This document shows, piece after piece, positions 17,827 to 24,391 of a stretch of 64,000 nt of DNA (within the stretch, counting starts at the first letter, position 1; each line of letters starts with the position of its first letter). The stretch is from NCBI GenBank assembly GCA_943787485.1, contig CALSMP010000001.1, forward strand, positions 186,001 through 250,000, read 5' to 3'. Origin of the DNA: an uncultured Luminiphilus sp. (lineage in GTDB: Bacteria; Pseudomonadota; Gammaproteobacteria; Pseudomonadales; Halieaceae). The translations under genes and the position numbers were made by a program. The notes under the pieces were generated by a model. That model worked only from the letters and a program-made list of their open reading frames with translations. It did no database searches and was not told where the DNA came from.

Positions 17827-18627
17827 ATGTTTGCGATCACTGATCCTCTCAACGTGGAGGTGTTAAGTACCCGATTAGCCGCTAGCACCCGGTCTGTGGT
17901 TGTTGTCGAGGTGGCAGAAGAAGTCGCGTCTACTAATGAGGTGCTCAGGCAACGCGCCATGCAGGACATGTTGCATGGCCGTGTTTTGTTGGCGGAATCT
18001 CAAACACAGGGGAAGGGGCGACTGGGGCGGGTGTGGCATACCCCCAAGGGTAAAAATTTGGCGCTCACCCTTGCATGGAGCTGCGACCCTGACCCCAGAA
18101 GTCTCGCTGGAATAAGCCTGGCGGTGGGAGCCGCTGTGGCGGAATCCCTGGAAAAGGTGTTCGGTGTCGACATGCAGCTGAAGTGGCCCAATGATATGTA
18201 TCTTGACGGCCGGAAATGCGGCGGAGTGCTGGTCGAGACACTGACCGACGGTCAGCAGCGTTCGCTTGTGTTGATCGGTGTCGGTCTCAATATCATGCCC
18301 GTGGATACAGAGGTCGATCAGCCAGTGGCGGACCTCAGCTCCCATGTGGGCCGCGATGTGCCGCGAAACAATGTGGCGGCCTGCGTTATCGAGGCGTTGG
18401 TTGATTTGCTGCAGGCCTGGGAGGCTGGCGGTTTTAGTGCCTGGCGCGAGCGATGGCAAGCGCGGGACCTGCTGCGGGATGTGGCCGTTACTATTAGCGG
18501 GGGACAAACATTGACCGGCGTTGGCTGTGGTGTAGACGATACCGGGGCATTGCTGCTGCGGACGGCCGAGGGAATCGAGCCGGTTTTTGCCGGTGACGCG
18601 TCGGTTAGAAAGGAGCAACGGGTATGA
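17827..18627 (+). CDS. birA: Biotin--[acetyl-CoA-carboxylase] ligase, catalytic part only
   Basis: Activates biotin to biotinyl-AMP and attaches it to the carboxylase carrier protein. Seen: A-S-T-N-E-V-L near residue 37, the biotin-binding Q-T-Q-G-K-G-R-L-G-R-V-W motif near 65, K-W-P-N-D-M-Y near 113, K-C-G-G-V-L-V-E and G-V-G-L-N-I. The DNA-binding winged helix found in E. coli BirA is absent: a TAA stop at 17785 closes the frame just upstream, so this is a monofunctional ligase that should not repress bio genes. ATG 17827 (GGAG 10 bases upstream) is preferred over GTG 17794. Its end overlaps coaX. Confidence 0.93.
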   Translation: MFAITDPLNVEVLSTRLAASTRSVVVVEVAEEVASTNEVLRQRAMQDMLHGRVLLAESQTQGKGRLGRVWHTPKGKNLALTLAWSCDPDPRSLAGISLAVGAAVAESLEKVFGVDMQLKWPNDMYLDGRKCGGVLVETLTDGQQRSLVLIGVGLNIMPVDTEVDQPVADLSSHVGRDVPRNNVAACVIEALVDLLQAWEAGGFSAWRERWQARDLLRDVAVTISGGQTLTGVGCGVDDTGALLLRTAEGIEPVFAGDASVRKEQRV

Positions 18628-19376
18628 AAAGCCTATTCATTGATGTCGGCAATTCATCGGCGAAGCTTGGTGTTGGTGGGTCGGGATTTGACGTGGTCGA
18701 GCGCTGTGCCAGAGACCCTGAGGCCATCGTTAAACAAATCACGGCGATCGCCATGGATCGAGATTGGCACACGAGCACCACCGAGCCCCTCGCTGTGGAT
18801 ACGATCTTAATAGCCAGCGTCGCCGATGAGAGCTTCAATGTGGAATTGGCGGCAGCTATTAGCGCCAAGGTAACCGGCAGCCTGGAATTTTGTCAGACCC
18901 CGGCGGCGGGCTTTGGCATTAAAAACAGCTACACAGAACCCCATCGTATGGGAGTGGATCGCTGGTTGGCATTGGTAGGTGCGTGGGTGCCACGCCGCGA
19001 AGCACTGCTGGTCTTCGATGCCGGCACGGCGCTGACCTGCGATGTGATCAACGCACAGGGTGAACACGAGGGCGGGTTCATCATGCCAGGCAGCCAACTG
19101 ATGGAGGCAGCGTTACGGCGTGATACCCAGCGCATTCGCTACGACGACATCCAGCCGACAAGCTTAGAGGCCGGGCGGTCCACCGCCGCGTGCGTGGTGT
19201 CCGGCACCTGGACGGCCCTGGTGGGGGCGGTTGCTTCGCTTCAGGCGCGCTATCCCCGCTATGGGTCCATACTGACCGGCGGCGACGGTCAGGCGCTGCT
19301 CGATCTCGGTGTGCGTGCTGAATGGCGGCCGCATCTTGTACTTGAAGGGCTTGAGCTCACGGTTTCCGCGCCATAA
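18624..19376 (+). CDS. coaX: Type III pantothenate kinase
   Basis: Catalyses the first step of coenzyme A synthesis, phosphorylation of pantothenate; the type III enzyme is an ASKHA-fold kinase insensitive to CoA feedback. The 250-residue protein begins with the phosphate loop D-V-G-N-S-S-A-K-L and contains the pantothenate-binding H-R-M-G-V-D-R-W region near residue 109 and D-A-G-T-A-L-T-C-D near 130. It overlaps birA by ATGA; birA-coaX-tRNA-Thr replaces the birA-coaA-thrU order of E. coli. Confidence 0.95.
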   Translation: MKSLFIDVGNSSAKLGVGGSGFDVVERCARDPEAIVKQITAIAMDRDWHTSTTEPLAVDTILIASVADESFNVELAAAISAKVTGSLEFCQTPAAGFGIKNSYTEPHRMGVDRWLALVGAWVPRREALLVFDAGTALTCDVINAQGEHEGGFIMPGSQLMEAALRRDTQRIRYDDIQPTSLEAGRSTAACVVSGTWTALVGAVASLQARYPRYGSILTGGDGQALLDLGVRAEWRPHLVLEGLELTVSAP

Positions 19377-19377
19377 C

Positions 19378-19406
19378 TTGACCTCGGCTCGAGATATCGG
19401 GACAAT
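19378..19406 (+). promoter_or_regulatory. Sigma-70 promoter for tRNA-Thr(UGU)
   Basis: TTGACC (19378-19383), 17-base spacer, GACAAT (19401-19406), followed by a GC-rich stretch typical of stable-RNA promoters. The -35 begins directly after the coaX stop. About 40 bases separate it from the tRNA; within them AAACAC GGTC GTGTTT (19419-19434) can form a hairpin in the leader. Confidence 0.65.
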
Positions 19407-19445
19407 CGCGCTCCTCATAAACACGGTCGTGTTTGTGATCCCGAC

Positions 19446-19521
19446 GCTGGCGTAGCTCAGTAGGTAGAGCAGCTGATTTGTAATCAGCCGGTCGGGGGTT
19501 CGATTCCTCTCGCCAGCTCCA
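19446..19521 (+). tRNA. tRNA-Thr (anticodon UGU)
   Basis: Full 76-base cloverleaf: acceptor GCTGGCG pairs with CGCCAGC, discriminator T, encoded CCA. D-arm GCTC..GAGC, anticodon stem GCTGA/TCAGC with loop TTTGTAA (anticodon TGT), T-arm GGGGGTTCGATTCCT. In enterobacteria this tRNA is the first of the thrU-tyrU-glyT-thrT array upstream of tuf; here about 10.8 kb separates it from the other three. Confidence 0.96.
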
Positions 19522-19643
19522 TTCGCTCTCGAATATCTCTGTATGAATCAGTCGGTCTTGATATCTCGGGCGGCAACTCGGCAACGGACTACCCGGCATT
19601 TACGTGCAATAGGCTCGATTTGGGGAAGATATATTTGCCTAGA

Positions 19644-19841
19644 TTACTCATCGGGTAGTTTCTTCATCACTTCGAATAGAGCATCCATAATGCCTGCCAC
19701 ATCAGTCGCTAGCTCTTCTCGTTCAGCTATTGGCGCATTACTGAAGTCGATCGCTCCTTGATGCTTCCGCAACATGTTCATCACTTCTTGAAGTTCAGCT
19801 TTCATATTGCGTGCCAGTGCTGATGGATGGGTGGTTAGCAT
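19644..19841 (-). CDS. Small hypothetical helical protein
   Basis: A 65-residue frame with protein-like composition: L-Q-E-V-M-N-M-L-R-K-H-Q-G-A-I-D-F and A-T-D-V-A-G-I-M-D-A-L-F-E look like two amphipathic helices. No homolog recognised, no convincing ribosome binding site; an internal ATG at 19805 is an alternative start. It is the first feature after the tRNA-Thr gene, on the opposite strand. Reality is uncertain. Confidence 0.45.
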   Translation of the reverse strand: MLTTHPSALARNMKAELQEVMNMLRKHQGAIDFSNAPIAEREELATDVAGIMDALFEVMKKLPDE

Positions 19842-20157
19842 ATCAGGATTAGTTTATCTGGCGTTGATTGTCGGGAATTGGCCCCTCCTGTGGGGCGGAC
19901 TTGCTCATTTTTAGGCGTACCGTTCTCCGCTTGTGATGGTCGTTTTAAGGTGGTTCTGTCTGCAGAGATAAAGCTATACACGCACCTTGAGCCAGAGGTT
20001 TGTCGGCTGTTGCAGATTCAACGGGATCTGTGGGTAGTCGTACTCATGATTTGAATCCACCTCCATGGCCACCGTTAAACGAAGCGTCCCATCTGAGCAT
20101 TTCCAGTGGAGGCTTGCTGTCTTATTATCGGAGAAGAACTGGTTGTGGATCAGGAAA
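19842..20157. other. Intergenic region with no recognised gene
   Basis: This 316-base stretch is divergent between the small helical frame and the secreted cupin gene. Overlapping short frames on both strands show no family similarity. A ribosome binding site CAGGAAA at its right end belongs to the cupin gene. No terminator or repeat was seen. Confidence 0.4.
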
Positions 20158-20568
20158 ATGAAGTGGTTAATACTATTTAGCTTGTTGATGACCTCGATAA
20201 AGTTACCGGCTGAAAGCACTCGGCTTGTCACGCCCAAAACCATAAAAATTGAGGATAACGTCGAGCGGACCATTCTAGATTATTCGACGGATCAAGATCT
20301 TGGCTTGAATCAAATGCTGGCCCCAATCGGTTGGTCAGAGCCCATTGTGGCCTTGGGCTATGAACTGAGAGGCATCGTGATTAGCGGTGTTCTAGGCCTG
20401 GAATTTAAAGATTCGCTGGTTTTGTTTCAAAAAGATGATGGCTTCGTCATACCCCGTAATACTCAGGTCAGAATTCATAATGCAGGGGACGTGCCGTTGC
20501 ACTTAATTGAGGTATTAAGGCCGGGCCACCAAGACGCTCTTGTGAAAACCTATCAAAGTTTTGACTGA
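20158..20568 (+). CDS. Secreted single-domain cupin protein
   Basis: The ATG at 20158 follows CAGGAAA and starts a signal peptide (K-W-L-I-L-F-S-L-L-M-T, likely cut after about residue 19). The 136-residue protein's second half reads as a cupin beta-barrel: Y-E-L-R-G-I-V-I-S-G-V-L-G-L, a turn with D-G-F-V-I-P-R-N-T, then V-R-I-H-N-A-G-D-V-P-L-H-L-I-E-V. The usual metal-binding histidines of cupin motif 1 (G-x5-H-x-H) are not evident, so it may be a ligand-binding rather than enzymatic cupin. Exported, function unknown. A longer frame start at 20065 would bury the signal peptide and is rejected. Confidence 0.75.
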   Translation: MKWLILFSLLMTSIKLPAESTRLVTPKTIKIEDNVERTILDYSTDQDLGLNQMLAPIGWSEPIVALGYELRGIVISGVLGLEFKDSLVLFQKDDGFVIPRNTQVRIHNAGDVPLHLIEVLRPGHQDALVKTYQSFD

Positions 20569-20640
20569 GCAATTTGGGCTTGCTGCGGGGAACTGACAGA
20601 AAGCCCCTTGTATGACCCGGGCATAAGGAATCCCGAAATG

Positions 20641-21363
20641 TTAGTCCTCGTTCAAACTGACGGCTGTCATTTCCATGTAAGAGCGAACCAGGCTTACCGC
20701 GCCAACCACATCCTCGTTATAGGACTGCCACTCTGAGGTTTTGGGAAATTCCTCCAAAAATACGAGCGCTTCCGCCGGGGAGTTAAACGCCACCCAGATG
20801 TCGTGGGTTATGGTTCCTAGATTGCCGAGGTAGTAGGTCTGCAGACCGTATGCTTTACCGCCCCATGGCTTTTCTGCCAGCGCCGCAGCCATCTTGGACC
20901 AAGCGGGAACAAAAGTAGCTGGATCAGTAACTTTAATACTCCAGCGCAGGCTTGCTCTTGTTCCCATGGGATTACCTTCCATGATGGTATGGGTGGTCAG
21001 GGTTTGATACTGAGCCTCATTACCTGCTTCGCGTCCCGACGCCAAAAACTTCGCCATGGCTGGGGAGGATGAGAAAACCTGCCCTGCTTTCATGTATTCA
21101 TTGGCATCCTTGAAGTAAAACCGCATGACATGAGTAGCATCGTCCCAGCCGTTGTGAGCCATTCCATAAAGCGCGGCTTCGAACTTATTTTCTTCTATTT
21201 CTGGCGCCGACATCAGATCTCCATAGGCTTGGATACAGTCGGGTGCAACCGTGCATTTAAAATAGAAGTTAGCTTGGAACTTGGACCAATTGGGCTCGGC
21301 TGCGTCCTCCGCCAAAGTAAATCCCGCCCAACCAATCAGAAATGCTATAAATAAGTGTTTCAT
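20641..21363 (-). CDS. Secreted two-domain protein of unknown function (paralog A)
   Basis: 240 residues with a clean signal peptide (M-K-H-L-F-I-A-F-L-I-G-W, cut after T-L-A at about residue 18). The mature part has two similar halves. A cysteine pair C37/C43 lies at the start. The C-terminal half (A-W-S-K-M-A-A-A-L then Y-G-L-Q-T-Y-Y-L-G-N then H-D-I-W-V-A-F-N-S-P-A-E-A) aligns with the product of the next gene on the same strand, so the two are tandem paralogs. No known family recognised; the pattern of alternating strands and helices suggests a ferredoxin-like alpha-beta barrel fold (inference). Confidence 0.75.
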   Translation of the reverse strand: MKHLFIAFLIGWAGFTLAEDAAEPNWSKFQANFYFKCTVAPDCIQAYGDLMSAPEIEENKFEAALYGMAHNGWDDATHVMRFYFKDANEYMKAGQVFSSSPAMAKFLASGREAGNEAQYQTLTTHTIMEGNPMGTRASLRWSIKVTDPATFVPAWSKMAAALAEKPWGGKAYGLQTYYLGNLGTITHDIWVAFNSPAEALVFLEEFPKTSEWQSYNEDVVGAVSLVRSYMEMTAVSLNED

Positions 21364-21472
21364 TGTTCTCCCCTTTGTTTAACGTATGGCTTCGTTTTGA
21401 AGCTAGGTTGTGTTGTCTTTTCTTGCAGTGGGGTAGCCACGTTAAGGCGACACCCCTCTAGGTCAAGACACC

Positions 21473-22198
21473 TTAGTCATGTGAGTAGCCTTTTAAAATT
21501 TGTACCAGCGTAGTGTTGACGTTAGTGCGTAACCCACCGGCCTCTTTCAAAAATGTTTGAAAGTCAGGATGCGTGAGCAACGCCTGCTGGGTTGCGGCCA
21601 ATGCGGTTGAGGTTGGAGCGCCGACATAGACCCAATGACTGAACTTGTCGTTGCCAAAGACGACCGCACCAATGCCGTAAGAGCTCACATCGATATCCTC
21701 AAGCACACCCGCCATCATCTTTTGCCAGGCGCCTACGTAAAGGCCTTGATTTTGCCCCTCAACAACGATGTCGAATTTGGCAAAAGCCATATCCTCGCGC
21801 CAGTTACCGCCCTCGGCAGCGTGAAAGCCAAGATACTGTGTAGTGGGAACAACTCCGGCGGACTGAAGGTCTTCCAGAAACACTCTGCCATCGGGGCAAC
21901 TCATAAGAATACTGGCCGCCTGTTCCTGTGCGGCTGCATTGGGGAAGGTGTTCAAGACAAAGTGGCTCGAGGCGTAACCCCCGTTGAAGACCTCTGCTGC
22001 GAGCGCGACCTCGGCGGGATACTCTTTGCCGCAATCCGATGCCCAGAACTTATCCATGGCAGCAACAACAGCTCCAGGGTCCGGTGCATAAAAGTGGTAA
22101 AAGCCAAGCATCTCCGGTCCTTCTGCGGTTTCCTCCGCAACGCCCGATTGCGCAGACAACAACAGCACGGCGATCAACGAAACTAATAAGCTTTTCAT
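21473..22198 (-). CDS. Secreted two-domain protein of unknown function (paralog B)
   Basis: 241 residues from the ATG at 22198, signal peptide ending around A-Q-S-G-V-A (residue 21). Two repeats are visible inside the protein: S-H-F-V-L-N-T-F-P-N with following F-L-E-D-L-Q-S-A-G in the first half, and S-H-W-V-Y-V-G-A-P-T with following F-L-K-E-A-G-G in the second. W-Q-K-M-M-A-G-V-L and Y-G-I-G-A-V-V-F-G-N match the neighbouring paralog A. Cysteines C56 and C101. A longer frame from 22288 places the signal peptide internally and is rejected. Function unknown; likely periplasmic. Confidence 0.75.
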   Translation of the reverse strand: MKSLLVSLIAVLLLSAQSGVAEETAEGPEMLGFYHFYAPDPGAVVAAMDKFWASDCGKEYPAEVALAAEVFNGGYASSHFVLNTFPNAAAQEQAASILMSCPDGRVFLEDLQSAGVVPTTQYLGFHAAEGGNWREDMAFAKFDIVVEGQNQGLYVGAWQKMMAGVLEDIDVSSYGIGAVVFGNDKFSHWVYVGAPTSTALAATQQALLTHPDFQTFLKEAGGLRTNVNTTLVQILKGYSHD

Positions 22199-22377
22199 AA
22201 CAGTTACTCCATGGCATTTGATAGGTTGTTTGAAGCCACCGTGAACCGAAATGCTGACTGCGTCAGCTTCAATGCCGACAAAAAACAACGAGTTCGCGCC
22301 AAGACCTTAGTTACCTTGGCGAAATGATGGGCCCCACGAAAGGGTCGGGTTCTCGTGCGCTCAGTCTTGCAGGCGCG

Positions 22378-22638
22378 TTACGGTTCGGTCTCAGCACAGC
22401 TATCGTCGATGACGGGCGACTTACCGGTGTCGATTCGAAATGAATTTGTTCGATCTAGCCGGCGCTGATGGAAGGTGCCGTCTTCTCGCGCCACGCACTG
22501 CGGAAAATACGGCGGCTCGGTGGCACCAAGTTGGGCCTCGAGCGGTTGACCAGATTTGTCGACAACCTGACTGCACCCGGCCAGAAAAAAAATAGCGCAG
22601 GCTAGGGTGGCGAGCAACCATTTTGGGCACAAGGACAT
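22378..22638 (-). CDS. Small lipoprotein of unknown function
   Basis: The ATG at 22638 (AAGG just upstream) gives 86 residues with a lipoprotein signal: hydrophobic A-T-L-A-C-A-I-F-F and lipobox L-A-G-C with the lipidated cysteine at residue 22. The mature part is polar and holds C48 and another cysteine near the C-terminus, possibly a disulfide. It lies 25 bases after a 40-residue membrane protein gene on the same strand. A longer frame start at 22758 overlaps that small gene and is not used. Confidence 0.7.
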   Translation of the reverse strand: MSLCPKWLLATLACAIFFLAGCSQVVDKSGQPLEAQLGATEPPYFPQCVAREDGTFHQRRLDRTNSFRIDTGKSPVIDDSCAETEP

Positions 22639-22663
22639 GAGGACCTTAAGCAGTTGCAGGGGG

Positions 22664-22786
22664 TTAGTCTTCTTCGTGTCCGGGGGAGGACTGCGCCCAG
22701 TAACGAACGCCTTTTTTAAAGGCCCGCAAGAAAAGCCACAGTGCCGCGATCGCGACAAAACCTAAGATCCATTCGATGGTGCCCAT
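22664..22786 (-). CDS. 40-residue single-span membrane protein
   Basis: A short open frame with one transmembrane helix (I-L-G-F-V-A-I-A-A-L-W-L-F-L) followed by a basic-aromatic segment R-A-F-K-K-G-V-R-Y-W and an acidic tail H-E-E-D. A strong ribosome binding site GAGGAG sits 8 bases before the ATG, which is the main reason to believe it. It forms a probable two-gene unit with the downstream lipoprotein. No family recognised. Confidence 0.6.
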   Translation of the reverse strand: MGTIEWILGFVAIAALWLFLRAFKKGVRYWAQSSPGHEED

Positions 22787-22883
22787 AAGCCGATCTCCTC
22801 AAGATAACCGCACCCTAGTACAAGAGAACGGTAAACTGAAGTGCTTTCGTCGAAGCAACGTGCTCCTTGCCGAGTGTTTTCGT

Positions 22884-23513
22884 TTACTCGGCGTACCTGG
22901 ACCAGTTGGCTTGGGTATGGCGGAACGCTCCCGGTGCCGTCTGTTCAGCAAGGTTGATTAAGATCTCGCCGAGCTGCACAGCTGTAATGCTGGCGTAACG
23001 CCGCCAGGGGCCCCGCATAAAAAAATCTATGGCGGGAGCGGCGCCTTGGAGTATTTCCTCCACGAATCTTTTTTCGGCTCGCTCCCCGATGAGAAGGCCC
23101 GGTTGCACGATGTCGAGTCGGTAAAACCCTATCGCTTCCAAGTCACGCTCCACCAAACCTTTCACCGAAGAATAAAAGACTTTAGAGTCCGCGTTGGTGC
23201 CCACGGCGGTAACCACAATAAAATGCTCGATCCCCGCAGCTTTCGCAGCATTGGCAAACGCCATCACTGCATCGTAATCCACGGCCTTGAATGCGCGCTT
23301 CGACCCAGCTTTTTTGATGGTCGTGCCGAGGGCACAGATGGCAACGTCCGCCGCCGGAAGTTCGGGGAGGTTGCGGAAATCTACGTCGATGTTCTGACTT
23401 GCTAGGGTGCTGGATCTGCGGCCAATTGCTATGGTTTCGCAGTTCCGATCAAGGGCCGCTTGCACCACCGCTTGCCCGACGAGCCCTGTGGCTCCCGCTA
23501 CTACGATCTTCAA
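22884..23513 (-). CDS. NAD(P)-binding Rossmann-fold protein (NmrA/TIP30-like)
   Basis: Starts at a TTG (23513) with GGGGGAG seven bases upstream, giving 209 residues that open directly with the dinucleotide-binding motif K-I-V-V-A-G-A-T-G-L-V-G. I-A-I-G-R-R-S marks the second strand and likely NADP preference; V-V-T-A-V-G-T-N and Y-S-S-V-K-G provide a short-chain-type Ser/Tyr-x3-Lys site. Size and order resemble atypical SDRs of the HTATIP2/YbjT class. Substrate unknown. The frame's upstream ATG (23615) adds residues without similarity. Confidence 0.8.
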   Translation of the reverse strand: MKIVVAGATGLVGQAVVQAALDRNCETIAIGRRSSTLASQNIDVDFRNLPELPAADVAICALGTTIKKAGSKRAFKAVDYDAVMAFANAAKAAGIEHFIVVTAVGTNADSKVFYSSVKGLVERDLEAIGFYRLDIVQPGLLIGERAEKRFVEEILQGAAPAIDFFMRGPWRRYASITAVQLGEILINLAEQTAPGAFRHTQANWSRYAE

Positions 23514-23719
23514 TGTGCTGCTCCCCCACAAAGGCGAATGACGGGTTTTATCAGGCTTCACAGATTGGCGGAGACTGCCAAGGTCGAGTCGCCCTATGCC
23601 ATTACCTGAAGGCAATCTCCCGACTACGGTACCAAAGAAAGCGCTGCCTGTGTGCTCTCGCTATTTTTGTCGGCGGGTCTATACTGGCCGCGTCCTTGAT
23701 CTCTTAGCTCTGGGTTTGG

Positions 23720-23962
23720 ATGATGGAACAAAAAAAACAACGCAAGCTTCGGATGCCCAAGGTACTCCGGCAACGTCTGCGCGATCGCGCGATCGCCGCG
23801 GTGCGCAAGGATATGATTCATGCCGGGCGTTCCGAGGCGAGTTATGCCGATGATGAGCTCGAATATCTGGTCGCTGAAAAAGAGCGCGAGATTTGGTCAG
23901 GCATTGGCTGGAAAGGGTTTGGTGTCGCGGCTCTTTTACTGGGCATCAACATAGGCATTTGA
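23720..23962 (+). CDS. Small hypothetical protein with C-terminal membrane helix
   Basis: 80 residues, strongly basic N-terminal half (Q-K-K-Q-R-K-L-R-M-P-K-V-L-R-Q-R-L-R), an acidic middle, and a C-terminal hydrophobic segment G-F-G-V-A-A-L-L-L-G-I-N-I-G-I. ATG at 23720 or the next codon. One base separates its stop from the next gene, so the two are probably translated together. I do not recognise the family. Confidence 0.6.
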   Translation: MMEQKKQRKLRMPKVLRQRLRDRAIAAVRKDMIHAGRSEASYADDELEYLVAEKEREIWSGIGWKGFGVAALLLGINIGI

Positions 23963-23963
23963 G

Positions 23964-24347
23964 ATGTCAGTGTTTCGAATGATCAAATATTCAGCGTTGC
24001 TTTACTTTCTGGGTAAATACAAACAAAAGGTATTTCGTATCACGGCGGTGCTGCTTTTTGCTGGGGTAACGTCATTGCTGTATCAGGATATCGCAGATTA
24101 TCTGCAAGCAGTACACCCCGACACCGTGATCTATGCGCTTGTCGGGAAGATCCTTACTGTTTATGGCGCGCTTATTTTTGTGCTGTTTCAGTTTAGGCCC
24201 GGACCCGAAGCAGGGTCGCAACGAGCGGCGCCAAAGCCAGATCAAACCGTTGTGGATGCACCATCCTATGATCGTCTCTCTGCATTGTCGAATCTCGACG
24301 CGCATGACACGCTTCGAACCCGCCGCGAGTCGATGCACGACCGTTGA
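23964..24347 (+). CDS. Hypothetical two-span membrane protein
   Basis: 127 residues with two hydrophobic helices (about 25-42 and 58-78: V-I-Y-A-L-V-G-K-I-L-T-V-Y-G-A-L-I-F-V) and a polar C-terminal tail. It directly follows the small basic membrane protein and lies 44 bases before acetoacetyl-CoA synthetase. No family recognised; the tight pairing with the upstream gene suggests they act together (inference). Confidence 0.6.
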   Translation: MSVFRMIKYSALLYFLGKYKQKVFRITAVLLFAGVTSLLYQDIADYLQAVHPDTVIYALVGKILTVYGALIFVLFQFRPGPEAGSQRAAPKPDQTVVDAPSYDRLSALSNLDAHDTLRTRRESMHDR

Positions 24348-24391
24348 CGCACGAACCCTGACGAAAGATCGCTAAGGACACTCTTCTTGTT

